A stretch of DNA of 64,000 bases from Fimbriimonadaceae bacterium (GTDB lineage: Bacteria > Armatimonadota > Fimbriimonadia > Fimbriimonadales > Fimbriimonadaceae), in NCBI GenBank assembly GCA_019694835.1, contig JAIBBE010000160.1, forward strand, positions 59,174-123,173, written 5' to 3'. Below the pieces are notes generated by a model. That model saw nothing but the letters and a program-made list of their open reading frames with translations, made no database searches and had not been told where the DNA came from. Of the stretch, positions 18,801 through 25,236 are shown one piece after another (within the stretch, counting starts at the first letter, position 1; each line of letters opens with the position of its first letter). Made by a program: the position numbers and the translations under genes.

Positions 18801-20446
18801 GTTCCGGTGAGATCAGGGTGGATCTCGCGCAGGTCTATGCCGCCTGCGGTGAAGTTGCCGGTGAGGTTCTTGGATTTGAGATCGAAAGTCCCGTACCCGT
18901 TGGCCGCTCCCGAGGTTCCGGTGAGGGCAAAGCGATCCAGCATGACCCGGTCACCGTCAAGGCGTCCGCGCGCATCGAACAGGCCCAGATAGCGAGCGGC
19001 GGCGTTGTCGGGTCGAAAAATGGCTTGACCCTGGGCGGCGAGTGCAACACTTGGCCGCTCGGTGGTGCCGGTCAGCACGGCTTGCAACGAGACCGATCCG
19101 GCGAAGTGGTCACCGTCGAACCTGCGCACCAATCCGCCCAGGTCAGTGCGTTCAGCTTTGGCCCATCCGTTGAGCCGTTTCGACTTGAAATCAACCTCAA
19201 TCGCGCCTCGGAACGGGATGCCACTCCAAGTGCCACGGTCCGTCTTCGCCGCGAGTTTGTCGCCGTCGATTGCGAGGCGCCAAGCAGAGCCCTGGATGGC
19301 CTCACCCTGCCAGATGACGGTCCGTGCCTTGAGGTCGCCGTCAGCGGCGAAATCCTTGCCATTCCACGCGAGTACCCCTGACCACTCCGCGACCGAGAAT
19401 CGGACATCGCGCGGCAATGCTTTGCGCAACGGGGCCCAGAGGTCGGCTTGGCTCGACGACTTGGCCGCCACACGTCCGGCGATGGTGAAACCTTCCGCGT
19501 AAGCGATCGTGCCATCAATACTGGCTTCTCTCCGCGGCTCAACGACCTGCCCGAGAATTGCAGCCTGATTGGCGTCGAACTTCGCCGTGAACGTCGCCCG
19601 CCCCCCGGAGACGACATCCGTCACCGTCAGCCCCGTCGCATTGGCCCGAAGATCGCCGTCGATGAGGAAAGGTTTGTCTTTGGCAACCACGACGCGCAGG
19701 GGTCCTGTTGCGCGCAGCGAGTCGGCATTGGCGGGCGACCAGTCCCGGACAAGGGCTGGATCGAGCCAGCGGCGGACGTGGGGAAGCGCTCGTACGAGTT
19801 CGGAATCGACGAATTTGGTGCGAACCTCAACCTGATCCGGGGCCACCGACACGCGAATCGGGATCTTGCCCAGGCCCCGCAGGTCAACTTCGCCCAGCGC
19901 AAGGACTCGCGGCCCGGCACCCTCGACTCGGAATCGCTTCGCGCTCACAACCTGGGGGAGCGAGGGCTCGGCCGTCGCGTCGACATACGTCAGTTCCAAG
20001 TCGCGGGCAAAGACTCGAAAAGGCGTTTCGTCTTTGCTCTCTTCACGCTTGGGGAGAAGGCGCATGAAGGAGTACTTCCCGTCCGGCAGTCGCTCGACGC
20101 GACCCCTGACTCCGGACAGAAAGACATCCCAGCGGCCATCCTTGTTGACGATCCGAATGGCATCGACCTTAACCGCCGTCTCGCCTCCCGGGCCGTCGAC
20201 CCGTGCGCCATAGACGCGCACGGTGAGGTTCTTGGGGTCGATCGCGTAGCTGCTCGCCCGAACCGCAATCTTCTCCCCGGTTTCGGAAAGGTACACGTAT
20301 TTGATGGGAATTCCGGGAGCTCGGACACGCTCGAAGCAGTCGTAAGCGTACGCCCCGCAGAGCACCGCCATGCTCGCAGGCATCACCCACGTGACTAGCC
20401 TAAGCGACGAGACCAGCGCACGCCAGACGAGCCTCACCCAGCGCAT
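15890..20446 (-). CDS. tamB: TamB-like translocation and assembly module protein (AsmA-like)
   Basis: A 1518-residue inner-membrane-anchored protein spanning the envelope. One N-terminal transmembrane helix (VMPASMAVLCGAYAYDCF) is followed by a long array of beta strands with AsmA/DUF490-like repeats (GRLDGDRVMLDRFALTGTSG, AEVYGAQLRDYLEYEVPVAS). The C-terminal TamB domain is clear: TVEKGIFRLPSNRVELESGG, SSDPPDLSQEQILSILGQRD, YFLPSLVSPLTDSLASGL, ending in VGFDQDRPWKITFEYGIRF. Proteins of this family form lipid-conducting grooves or help outer-membrane protein assembly. A diderm envelope is therefore implied. No TamA partner is adjacent. Confidence 0.9.
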   Translation of the reverse strand: MRWVRLVWRALVSSLRLVTWVMPASMAVLCGAYAYDCFERVRAPGIPIKYVYLSETGEKIAVRASSYAIDPKNLTVRVYGARVDGPGGETAVKVDAIRIVNKDGRWDVFLSGVRGRVERLPDGKYSFMRLLPKREESKDETPFRVFARDLELTYVDATAEPSLPQVVSAKRFRVEGAGPRVLALGEVDLRGLGKIPIRVSVAPDQVEVRTKFVDSELVRALPHVRRWLDPALVRDWSPANADSLRATGPLRVVVAKDKPFLIDGDLRANATGLTVTDVVSGGRATFTAKFDANQAAILGQVVEPRREASIDGTIAYAEGFTIAGRVAAKSSSQADLWAPLRKALPRDVRFSVAEWSGVLAWNGKDFAADGDLKARTVIWQGEAIQGSAWRLAIDGDKLAAKTDRGTWSGIPFRGAIEVDFKSKRLNGWAKAERTDLGGLVRRFDGDHFAGSVSLQAVLTGTTERPSVALAAQGQAIFRPDNAAARYLGLFDARGRLDGDRVMLDRFALTGTSGAANGYGTFDLKSKNLTGNFTAGGIDLREIHPDLTGTAFVASELSGTLENPILSGRAEVYGAQLRDYLEYEVPVASAQLRVDREGMTATNVELSVGATDATGDLTWNFGSGALDGSVSAKRIGLDDWIGPDIEGLASIENAHLRGTVDEPILEATAKLVGLRAYGFDAQSAEVTLLLDKDKALVSRGQILVAPEESAEFSGIYTFKTKEGAASGTFSKIPLDHFTQYTDQIEIDGAASGKFTLTATDQGLQTLGTEINVDEISLNDTSLGVGTATLTKDVGGWKASAQVGEPGRYLLVPESTYDPIAERIQAEVTSYNFPLETIIRIFQKQVDGLSADPKQLVMGIKGALSGQATISGNSRDPDLTMDQIVANKLTVAGRDAGQITLGGSRTAGVWDVKSLAWNEGQPGEPKAVLQASGNVDENGSLAVRGDLQNFDLSWIGSVIPTFPPLVGRAGFAFVMGGRTKRPNLEESSLTTEGLGYLGSDGKPETLPVNLLVSDMSIIDGLLSANGFVSFKDFSGKLEAKLPLESFVNENPAKPEQGLVTLTANPRDLADLDETFAWLDTKRSTGKLGGSIQFEGVPGKYRLTGSLLTDGIIAAKGLDTTLKGFQFDTGYEGKVLSFGGRTESSDGGTLETDGTVRLADMPKGRFDLKDWLLQCQLQGAIQSKGLTVVQNPLSKSNRMQAIVSGSLALAGNLSEPRIQGIPNQPILISGVNATIPSEFASSPGGEIPLINPRFDSIALRLDGPARVRTSTSDITLTGGGTIAGTLQYPNLTADLTVEKGIFRLPSNRVELESGGTLAFSYSTGQYVEPKARLDVKLEGRTSVSARRYGDTIERYDVYLDLRGDLLQDGGVNITASSDPPDLSQEQILSILGQRDLIESFARATLAPGSSAAREAVLGYFLPSLVSPLTDSLASGLNLDFVAIEYNPFDQTVITAAKTLAKGLTLIARRQVNTLPGQKPRYEIKLTYRPPFRNLLIGRSRFGVGFDQDRPWKITFEYGIRF

Positions 20447-20463
20447 TCATCAATTCTGACGAA

Positions 20464-20919
20464 TCAGCCCGATTTTCGCTCCAAAGATTGCCGGGTGGCC
20501 CGGTGTCGGAAAGCAAAGAGCCGGTCAATGTCGCGCGAGATGAACAGTTTGTCGGCGATTCTGCCCAGAAAGCCAAACGGCGCTTCGTACTCGACGGTGT
20601 CTTTCAACCTGGTTTTGCTGCCTTCGGCGATGAACGCATGCCGGTGTTTCCAGATTCGAAACGGCGACTTGACGGCGGTGTCAGTGAATCCGTTGGGCGG
20701 GTCCACCTCGGAAATTTCGGCCTCCCAGATGAGTGGGATACCGAATTGTCTGACCTTTAGGCGGTGGATCGCGCCATTTCGCACGGCGGTGTCCTCCGAA
20801 AGCACTTCGACCCGGCGTCCCGGCGGGGTCAGCGCCTTGAGGGCTTCGACGCTCTGGTGGAATTCCCACACGGCTTCGACGGGAGCGTCGATGAGGGTTT
20901 CGTAGACTTTCTTGGTCAC
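20464..20919 (-). CDS. SRPBCC (START-like) family protein
   Basis: A 151-residue protein of the polyketide-cyclase/SRPBCC fold. It begins VTKKVYETLIDAPVEAVWEFHQSVEALKALTPP, the typical first strand and helices. KVRQFGIPLIWEAEISEVDPPNGFTD and DTVEYEAPFGFLGRIADKLFI complete the ligand-binding fold; the last segment matches the YfbM/cell-division-inhibitor-like SRPBCC subgroup. The GTG start at 20919 overlaps the stop of the upstream GH38-like gene (GTGA), so the two are coupled. The ligand is unknown. Confidence 0.82.
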   Translation of the reverse strand: MTKKVYETLIDAPVEAVWEFHQSVEALKALTPPGRRVEVLSEDTAVRNGAIHRLKVRQFGIPLIWEAEISEVDPPNGFTDTAVKSPFRIWKHRHAFIAEGSKTRLKDTVEYEAPFGFLGRIADKLFISRDIDRLFAFRHRATRQSLERKSG

Positions 20920-23423
20920 TCCTCTCCTACGCGGTGAACCGTCGCCCAGATTTCGCGCTTGGCATCCAGGTCGCGGACCTGCTTGCGGCCTTCGACCAGG
21001 TCGAGCACAATCGTCGCGATTTCGTAGGGGGCGATCGGACAGGTGATCTGGTTGCCTTGGACGGTGAGTTCTTGGGTTGGTTCGTTGAGGAGGTTCGTCT
21101 TCCATGCTTTGGCGATCGTGCCGGGAAGTGTGAGGATCGCGTCGACACCAATGCCGTCGAACTCGACGAGTCTGGCGATGAAGGGATATTCGATGCCGCA
21201 GGCGGTGGTTTCGCGGTAGAGTGCCGTGATCACCACGTTGCGAGGTGCGCAGGAGCCGCCCCGTACCGCTGGCATCCTGCCGGCATCCGGGCTTGCGATT
21301 GTTTGAGGGCTGGCGGAGGGAGGGGATGCCGGCAGGATGCCAGCGGTACTTTTGAGGACCGGAACGATGAACTCTCGGGCCTTTCTGTAGCGGTCGCTGC
21401 TTGCGATCGCGCCGTGCGGGATAAGTCGGAAGGAGGCAGTACCGGTCATGTCGTAGTTCTCTTCGTCCCAAGGGTCGTACATGGTCAGAAGGCACTCGAC
21501 CCCGGACTCGGTCCGACGCCACTGCCGTGTACGATCCTGGACCACAAGGAGACCACGATCCGTTGCGAGAAGATCCACCGCGCTGAGGGCGGTGAAAGGC
21601 CGTGAGATGGCCTCGAACCACTGCGGTGAGGTCATCCAGTCCCCGGCTGGGTACTTCTTCTGGTACTCGCCCTCGGGGCGCACGGGGGCTAAGTGGTAAG
21701 GCGTGTCGGCGATGATCTCCTGAATCCCCTCAGGCATTGAGATCGACCACCAGAGACCAGCGTTCATGCCGCCATCTGGCCTCGGCATGCGCTTCAGCTT
21801 GATCGTGACGTCGAGACAGGGCTGGTCGCTGGGGAGTTTGAGCCAGATTTCGACCTCGGCACCCTTGGGGTCGTTCGCTCGGAGGATGAGGTCGCCGGTG
21901 ACTTCGTCGATGCGGTCGAGGGAGTAGGTCCATTGGATGACTTGCTTGTCGAGGGTGTAGGAAATGGAGAGGAGTGGGCCTCGGAAGGTGCCCTCGGGGG
22001 ATTTGAACTCCATTTGGCCCGTCGGGATGTCGATCTCGACGGAGAGGTCGCCCAGTTGCCCTTGGTACGACTCCCCCTCGGCGCTGCGCCCTTCGTCCTC
22101 GCGCAGATCCCCCTCATGGGAATGAGGGGGAATGTTCCGGACCCACGGCATCGCCTTCAATTCGAGATCATCGCGCGCCACGAACTTGAAACCCATCGCG
22201 GGGATGTCTCGGACTACGACAGGTGTCCCCTCGCCGAGATCGATGCTGTCGGAACGGGACCAAGGAAGGGGATTGAAGAAGAGTACGCCGTCGGATGAAG
22301 GAGGAAGCTCCTGGCTGAAACGACGCAAGGTACGGGCGATCACATGATCGGCGAGTTGCTGACAACGATCGTAGGAGAACTTCCCGATGTGTCCACACAG
22401 ACCTTCGCATTCATCGTTATCGTGATGCTGGGCGGCAAGGAGCTCGCGCCAGGCTTCTTCGAGTTCCCAAATCGGATAAACGTCCCATTGCGGATAGGGC
22501 CTCCCGAGCAAGGAGGAAAGGAACGCAAGTGTCTCGGCGGTGACCAACTTTTGCTCGCACTCTGCCGAGTAACGACGGAAGGTATCCGCATTCTTACCCA
22601 GCGACATTCCGTCAAAGACCTGATCCATTCCGTATTCGCGAACGGGTGCATCTTGGACTTGTGACAGATATTCGCTGAGCGTAGCGAAGCGAATATCGAA
22701 CCGGGGATCGGCAAGAAGTTCTTTCATGCGTGGAAGCAGAACTTCACTCCGGCACATCCAGTCGGGCGACGGCATAAGCTCAAGCCACTGCAGGATCAAC
22801 GGCGTTTGTGGTGACACTTCTTGTTGGGCAAGACGATCCAATAACCCATCGAAATCTTCGGGCCATTGATGAAGATTCAAACCATTACGTGTCGCGCAAA
22901 GTAGCTTCGATCCATCAGGAGCCGTCCACCAAACGGCAGGTACTTCCTCAACGGGAACAATCGGCGTATGCCAAGTCCATTGGAAGAAGAGAGATCCATA
23001 CGCAAACCCGGAGCGAGAGAGTATCTGCGGAAGCTGGGGGAAGAAATCAAACTCCTCTTCCCAAAACGTTACCGGCTTAACACCAAAGAGTTTCTCCACC
23101 GAACGAACGCCATAGACGCGTTGTCGGATGTTCGATTCTCCACCGTGGAATAAGCCATAAGGCTGGCCATAAGATGCTCCCACGATCTCAATCTGGCCCG
23201 CGCGTACGGCCTCGCGAAGCCGACCAAACGCCTCTGGATTCTCTGCCGCCAGCTTCTCGTAGCCGATGACATCGAAGTTGATATTCCCCTTCGCTCCGGT
23301 GGCTTTACAGAAGGCGAGCATGTCGTCGACAGAGCCTGGCAGGACATGGTAACCCCACAGCCACTGCATGTCGACCCAGTGCATGTGGTTGCCGAAGGTG
23401 TAAACGACAGGAATGGGGGGCAT
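20916..23423 (-). CDS. GH38-like glycoside hydrolase with non-canonical active site
   Basis: An 835-residue protein with GH38 alpha-mannosidase architecture. It has an N-terminal (beta/alpha) domain (VVYTFGNHMHWVDMQWLWGYH), a helical bundle with AAQHHDNDECEGLCGHIG, and C-terminal beta domains. The start at 23423 (MPPIPVVYTFGNH) was chosen because residues encoded upstream overlap a terminator hairpin. The zinc-site histidine of QHHD and an HMHWVD variant of HxHxD are kept. The block that carries the catalytic nucleophile in GH38 (WVEADCNL type) reads VGASYGQPYGLFHGGESN, so the usual Asp is absent. Two repeat-derived inserts lie near residues 432-452 and 692-721. It may be a divergent hydrolase or a non-catalytic binding protein. 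Confidence 0.75.
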   Translation of the reverse strand: MPPIPVVYTFGNHMHWVDMQWLWGYHVLPGSVDDMLAFCKATGAKGNINFDVIGYEKLAAENPEAFGRLREAVRAGQIEIVGASYGQPYGLFHGGESNIRQRVYGVRSVEKLFGVKPVTFWEEEFDFFPQLPQILSRSGFAYGSLFFQWTWHTPIVPVEEVPAVWWTAPDGSKLLCATRNGLNLHQWPEDFDGLLDRLAQQEVSPQTPLILQWLELMPSPDWMCRSEVLLPRMKELLADPRFDIRFATLSEYLSQVQDAPVREYGMDQVFDGMSLGKNADTFRRYSAECEQKLVTAETLAFLSSLLGRPYPQWDVYPIWELEEAWRELLAAQHHDNDECEGLCGHIGKFSYDRCQQLADHVIARTLRRFSQELPPSSDGVLFFNPLPWSRSDSIDLGEGTPVVVRDIPAMGFKFVARDDLELKAMPWVRNIPPHSHEGDLREDEGRSAEGESYQGQLGDLSVEIDIPTGQMEFKSPEGTFRGPLLSISYTLDKQVIQWTYSLDRIDEVTGDLILRANDPKGAEVEIWLKLPSDQPCLDVTIKLKRMPRPDGGMNAGLWWSISMPEGIQEIIADTPYHLAPVRPEGEYQKKYPAGDWMTSPQWFEAISRPFTALSAVDLLATDRGLLVVQDRTRQWRRTESGVECLLTMYDPWDEENYDMTGTASFRLIPHGAIASSDRYRKAREFIVPVLKSTAGILPASPPSASPQTIASPDAGRMPAVRGGSCAPRNVVITALYRETTACGIEYPFIARLVEFDGIGVDAILTLPGTIAKAWKTNLLNEPTQELTVQGNQITCPIAPYEIATIVLDLVEGRKQVRDLDAKREIWATVHRVGEE
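21263..21349. repeat. Complete inverted R1 element inside the GH38-like gene
   Basis: Arms GTACCGCTGGCATCCTGCCG (from 21263) and CGGCAGGATGCCAGCGGTAC (ending about 21349 as its reverse complement, within GGATGCCGGCAGGATGCCAG) are separated by about 33 bp. The whole forms an 87-bp hairpin-capable element. On the gene strand it encodes TAGILPASPPSASPQ...DAGRMPAVRGG. Confidence 0.9.
22069..22131. repeat. Divergent R4 element inside the GH38-like gene
   Basis: Begins GACTCCCCCT and ends with CCCCCTCATGGGAATGAGGGGGA, the same ends as the R4 copy at 63821-63878; the middle (CTGCGCCCTTCGTCCTCGCG) is a diverged version of its core. It encodes about 21 extra residues (HSHEGDLREDEGRSAEGES on the gene strand). 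Confidence 0.65.
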
Positions 23424-23440
23424 TGAATTGAGTATCCCCC

Positions 23441-23478
23441 AAAAAATGAGAATGCGCCTCCGCAAGCGGAAGCGCATT
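23441..23478 (-). terminator. Intrinsic terminator ending the structured RNA
   Basis: Minus-strand stem AATGCGCTTCCGC / GCGGAGGCGCATT (13 bp with one G-U pair) with a very short loop, followed by CTCATTTTTT. It lies only about 20 nt before the chosen ATG of the GH38-like gene, so readthrough control of that gene is possible. Confidence 0.85.
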
Positions 23479-23850
23479 ACTCGACAGGCCCGAAGGCTCT
23501 GCCACGTGGTCATCCGACCCGAAGGCCGGAGCCACAAATCTAGGCTTCGTTTACCCGAAGGCACTGGTCCGCGCTAGATTAAGTGGGTCCGCTTGGAGTC
23601 GAAAGCCGAAGCTCCCGAACTCCATCTTGGGCGACCAGACCGAAGTCTTACCGCGCAAGCAATGCGGCCCAAAAATACCTTTCGTTGCGGCCGGAGACGA
23701 ACTTGGCTCTACGGCGCTACTCCTGCAAGGCTTAGGTCCAAGGGGCCCAGCAAGGTCGCGAAAGGTTGTTGCGTGTGGACGTTCTTAGCCGAGTCCGACA
23801 CCACCCGAAGGTGATACGACAGATCTCCTCTGCCGCCGCTTTTTATCTCT
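23441..23850 (-). ncRNA. Candidate structured RNA with repeated UUCG-capped hairpins
   Basis: In the 568-bp gap 23424-23991 no coding signal is visible. Read on the minus strand, it holds at least six stems capped by C/U-UUCG-G tetraloops: CACC-TTCG-GGTG (about 23809), AGAC-TTCG-GTCT (about 23642), AGC-TTCG-GCT within GGAGT...ACTCC (about 23610), GCC-TTCG-GGT within CCG...CGG and GTGG...CCAC (about 23520), and GCC-TTCG-GGC within CAG...CTG (about 23492), plus GTGCC-TTCG-GGTA (about 23560) enclosed by AATCTAG...CTAGATT. It ends in an intrinsic terminator and has an upstream promoter candidate. No RNase P, tmRNA or SRP hallmark was found. The 5' end is approximate. It could be an independent RNA or a long attenuated leader of the GH38-like gene. 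Confidence 0.6.
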
Positions 23851-23921
23851 GGTCCCGGAGTGGCTGGTCCGGTTTTCGGTTTCCCGATCGGCGATCCTCA
23901 CCGCCGTCCTTCAATGTAATT

Positions 23922-23950
23922 ATGATAGGATACTTTCGCCCCGGCACCAA
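23922..23950 (-). promoter_or_regulatory. Sigma-70-like promoter for the structured RNA
   Basis: Minus strand: -35 TTGGTG (23945-23950), 17-bp spacer, -10 TATCAT (23922-23927). Predicted start near 23915. It lies between the protease stop and the structured RNA. Confidence 0.45.
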
Positions 23951-23991
23951 GCCTTTTTGCGAGAACTTTTCCACCGCTTGTTAACCGTTTT

Positions 23992-25152
23992 TCACATTCC
24001 GTTAATCAAATAGGCTCGCGCGAGCTCGTGGCGAACCAGGTTGCCATCCCGCGAAGTCGCGAGTTTGACTTTGCTGCCCACCGCTCCTTCGAACTTTCGC
24101 TCCATTTCACGGGGAGTGAGGTCTTTCGCCGCCACCCCGTCGATATCCAGAAGAGCGTCGCCGCGCTTGATTCCGGCCTTTTCCGCAGGGCTGCCGGGCG
24201 TTACGCGGAAGATCATGATGCGGCCGTCGGGCGTCGTTCCCGCTGAGATGCCGACATCGGCCGTCGGTTCGTTTCCGGTTTTGCCCGTCCAATTCTCCAT
24301 CCACACTCGGCGGCGCTCCATATCAATGGTCATGTTGAAGTTCCGCAGGAATCCGAACCCGACGGTTCCGTCGCTCTCCGCGCTCGAAGAAGGTAGGTCG
24401 ATGATCGACCAAACGCTGCTCGCAACCGGAACTCCGAAGATCGTGAGGTCGCGGAACATCTTGTACCAACTGTCCACGGGACCCGAGGCCACCCATGCCG
24501 ACCGCATGTAGTTGGCATCCTTTCCGGCGTCCCACATTTTTTCGCGCTCCAGGCAGTCCTTGTGTGTCGTCGCGAAGAAAGCATTCCCCGTGTCCAGAGC
24601 AAGGTGGAACTTCGCTCCGGTTGACGAACTCACCGTCAGTTCGATCGAGTTATTGCCGATGGGCAGCATCTTGCCCAGAAAGGTCTTGACGTTGTCCGGT
24701 TTGCGCTGCGTGATATCCACCGTTTTGGGGTGGAAGATAAACTTCTGCTTCTCGACGTTGATCTCGGTAACGTACTTGTTGACGACCGCAAGGCCCATGA
24801 TGCCGTCGGTGTGGGTGTTATAGCTGAACGACATGTGCCGCATGGGCTGCTGAACGATCTCCATCCCTTTGGCGTCGATATCCAAGCTCCCTAGCTTGAC
24901 CGACTTGCAGGGGATCGTCTTGGCGGAGAACGTCCCGACGAAGTCCTGCAGGTTCATCGTGCCCGTTGCCGCACCGACGTTGATCTCGTCGTTGATCACG
25001 AAGGCCCCTGAAAAACCCGTATCGAACATGCACGACACCTTCTTCCCGTTGACGATCGCATCCACGATGATCGCGTCTTCCCCGATCCGGAAAGGAACTT
25101 CGATCGGGGTCTGCGGCGTGACGACCAAAAGGGCGAGAAGGCTGAGATTCAT
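23992..25152 (-). CDS. Secreted retropepsin-like aspartic protease with PDZ domain
   Basis: A 386-residue exported protein with signal peptide MNLSLLALLVVTPQT. Two aspartic-protease motifs are visible: CMFDTGFSGAFV (Asp44) and HLALDTGNAFFAT (about Asp187). This suggests a tandem retropepsin-like (clan AA) arrangement rather than a homodimer. The C-terminal about 85 residues form a PDZ domain (DGRIMIFRVTPGSPAEKAGIK, GDALLDIDGVAAKDLTPREME). Proteins of this arrangement are common in environmental bacteria and are thought to be periplasmic or surface proteases; the substrate is unknown. Confidence 0.85.
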   Translation of the reverse strand: MNLSLLALLVVTPQTPIEVPFRIGEDAIIVDAIVNGKKVSCMFDTGFSGAFVINDEINVGAATGTMNLQDFVGTFSAKTIPCKSVKLGSLDIDAKGMEIVQQPMRHMSFSYNTHTDGIMGLAVVNKYVTEINVEKQKFIFHPKTVDITQRKPDNVKTFLGKMLPIGNNSIELTVSSSTGAKFHLALDTGNAFFATTHKDCLEREKMWDAGKDANYMRSAWVASGPVDSWYKMFRDLTIFGVPVASSVWSIIDLPSSSAESDGTVGFGFLRNFNMTIDMERRRVWMENWTGKTGNEPTADVGISAGTTPDGRIMIFRVTPGSPAEKAGIKRGDALLDIDGVAAKDLTPREMERKFEGAVGSKVKLATSRDGNLVRHELARAYLINGM

Positions 25153-25236
25153 GGCTTCTATTTAAGCACGTCTGACGCACTCGTCCCGTTTCATCTTTGC
25201 TCTGCAGCGCAAGAGCGGCGAGGTCCGACGCGGCCT

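Noticed and set aside
20464..21621. A 385-residue gene instead of the 151-residue SRPBCC protein
   Set aside because: The longer frame overlaps the coding strand of the GH38-like gene by 700 nt and its extra part is Arg/Pro-rich shadow; the GTGA overlap gives a natural start at 20919.
23441..23850. RNase P RNA, tmRNA or SRP RNA at this site
   Set aside because: I searched by eye for the P4 consensus GAGGAAAGTCC and ACAGAA, for a tmRNA T-arm/tag, and for the SRP GGAAGG tetraloop region and found none. A model search is still needed.
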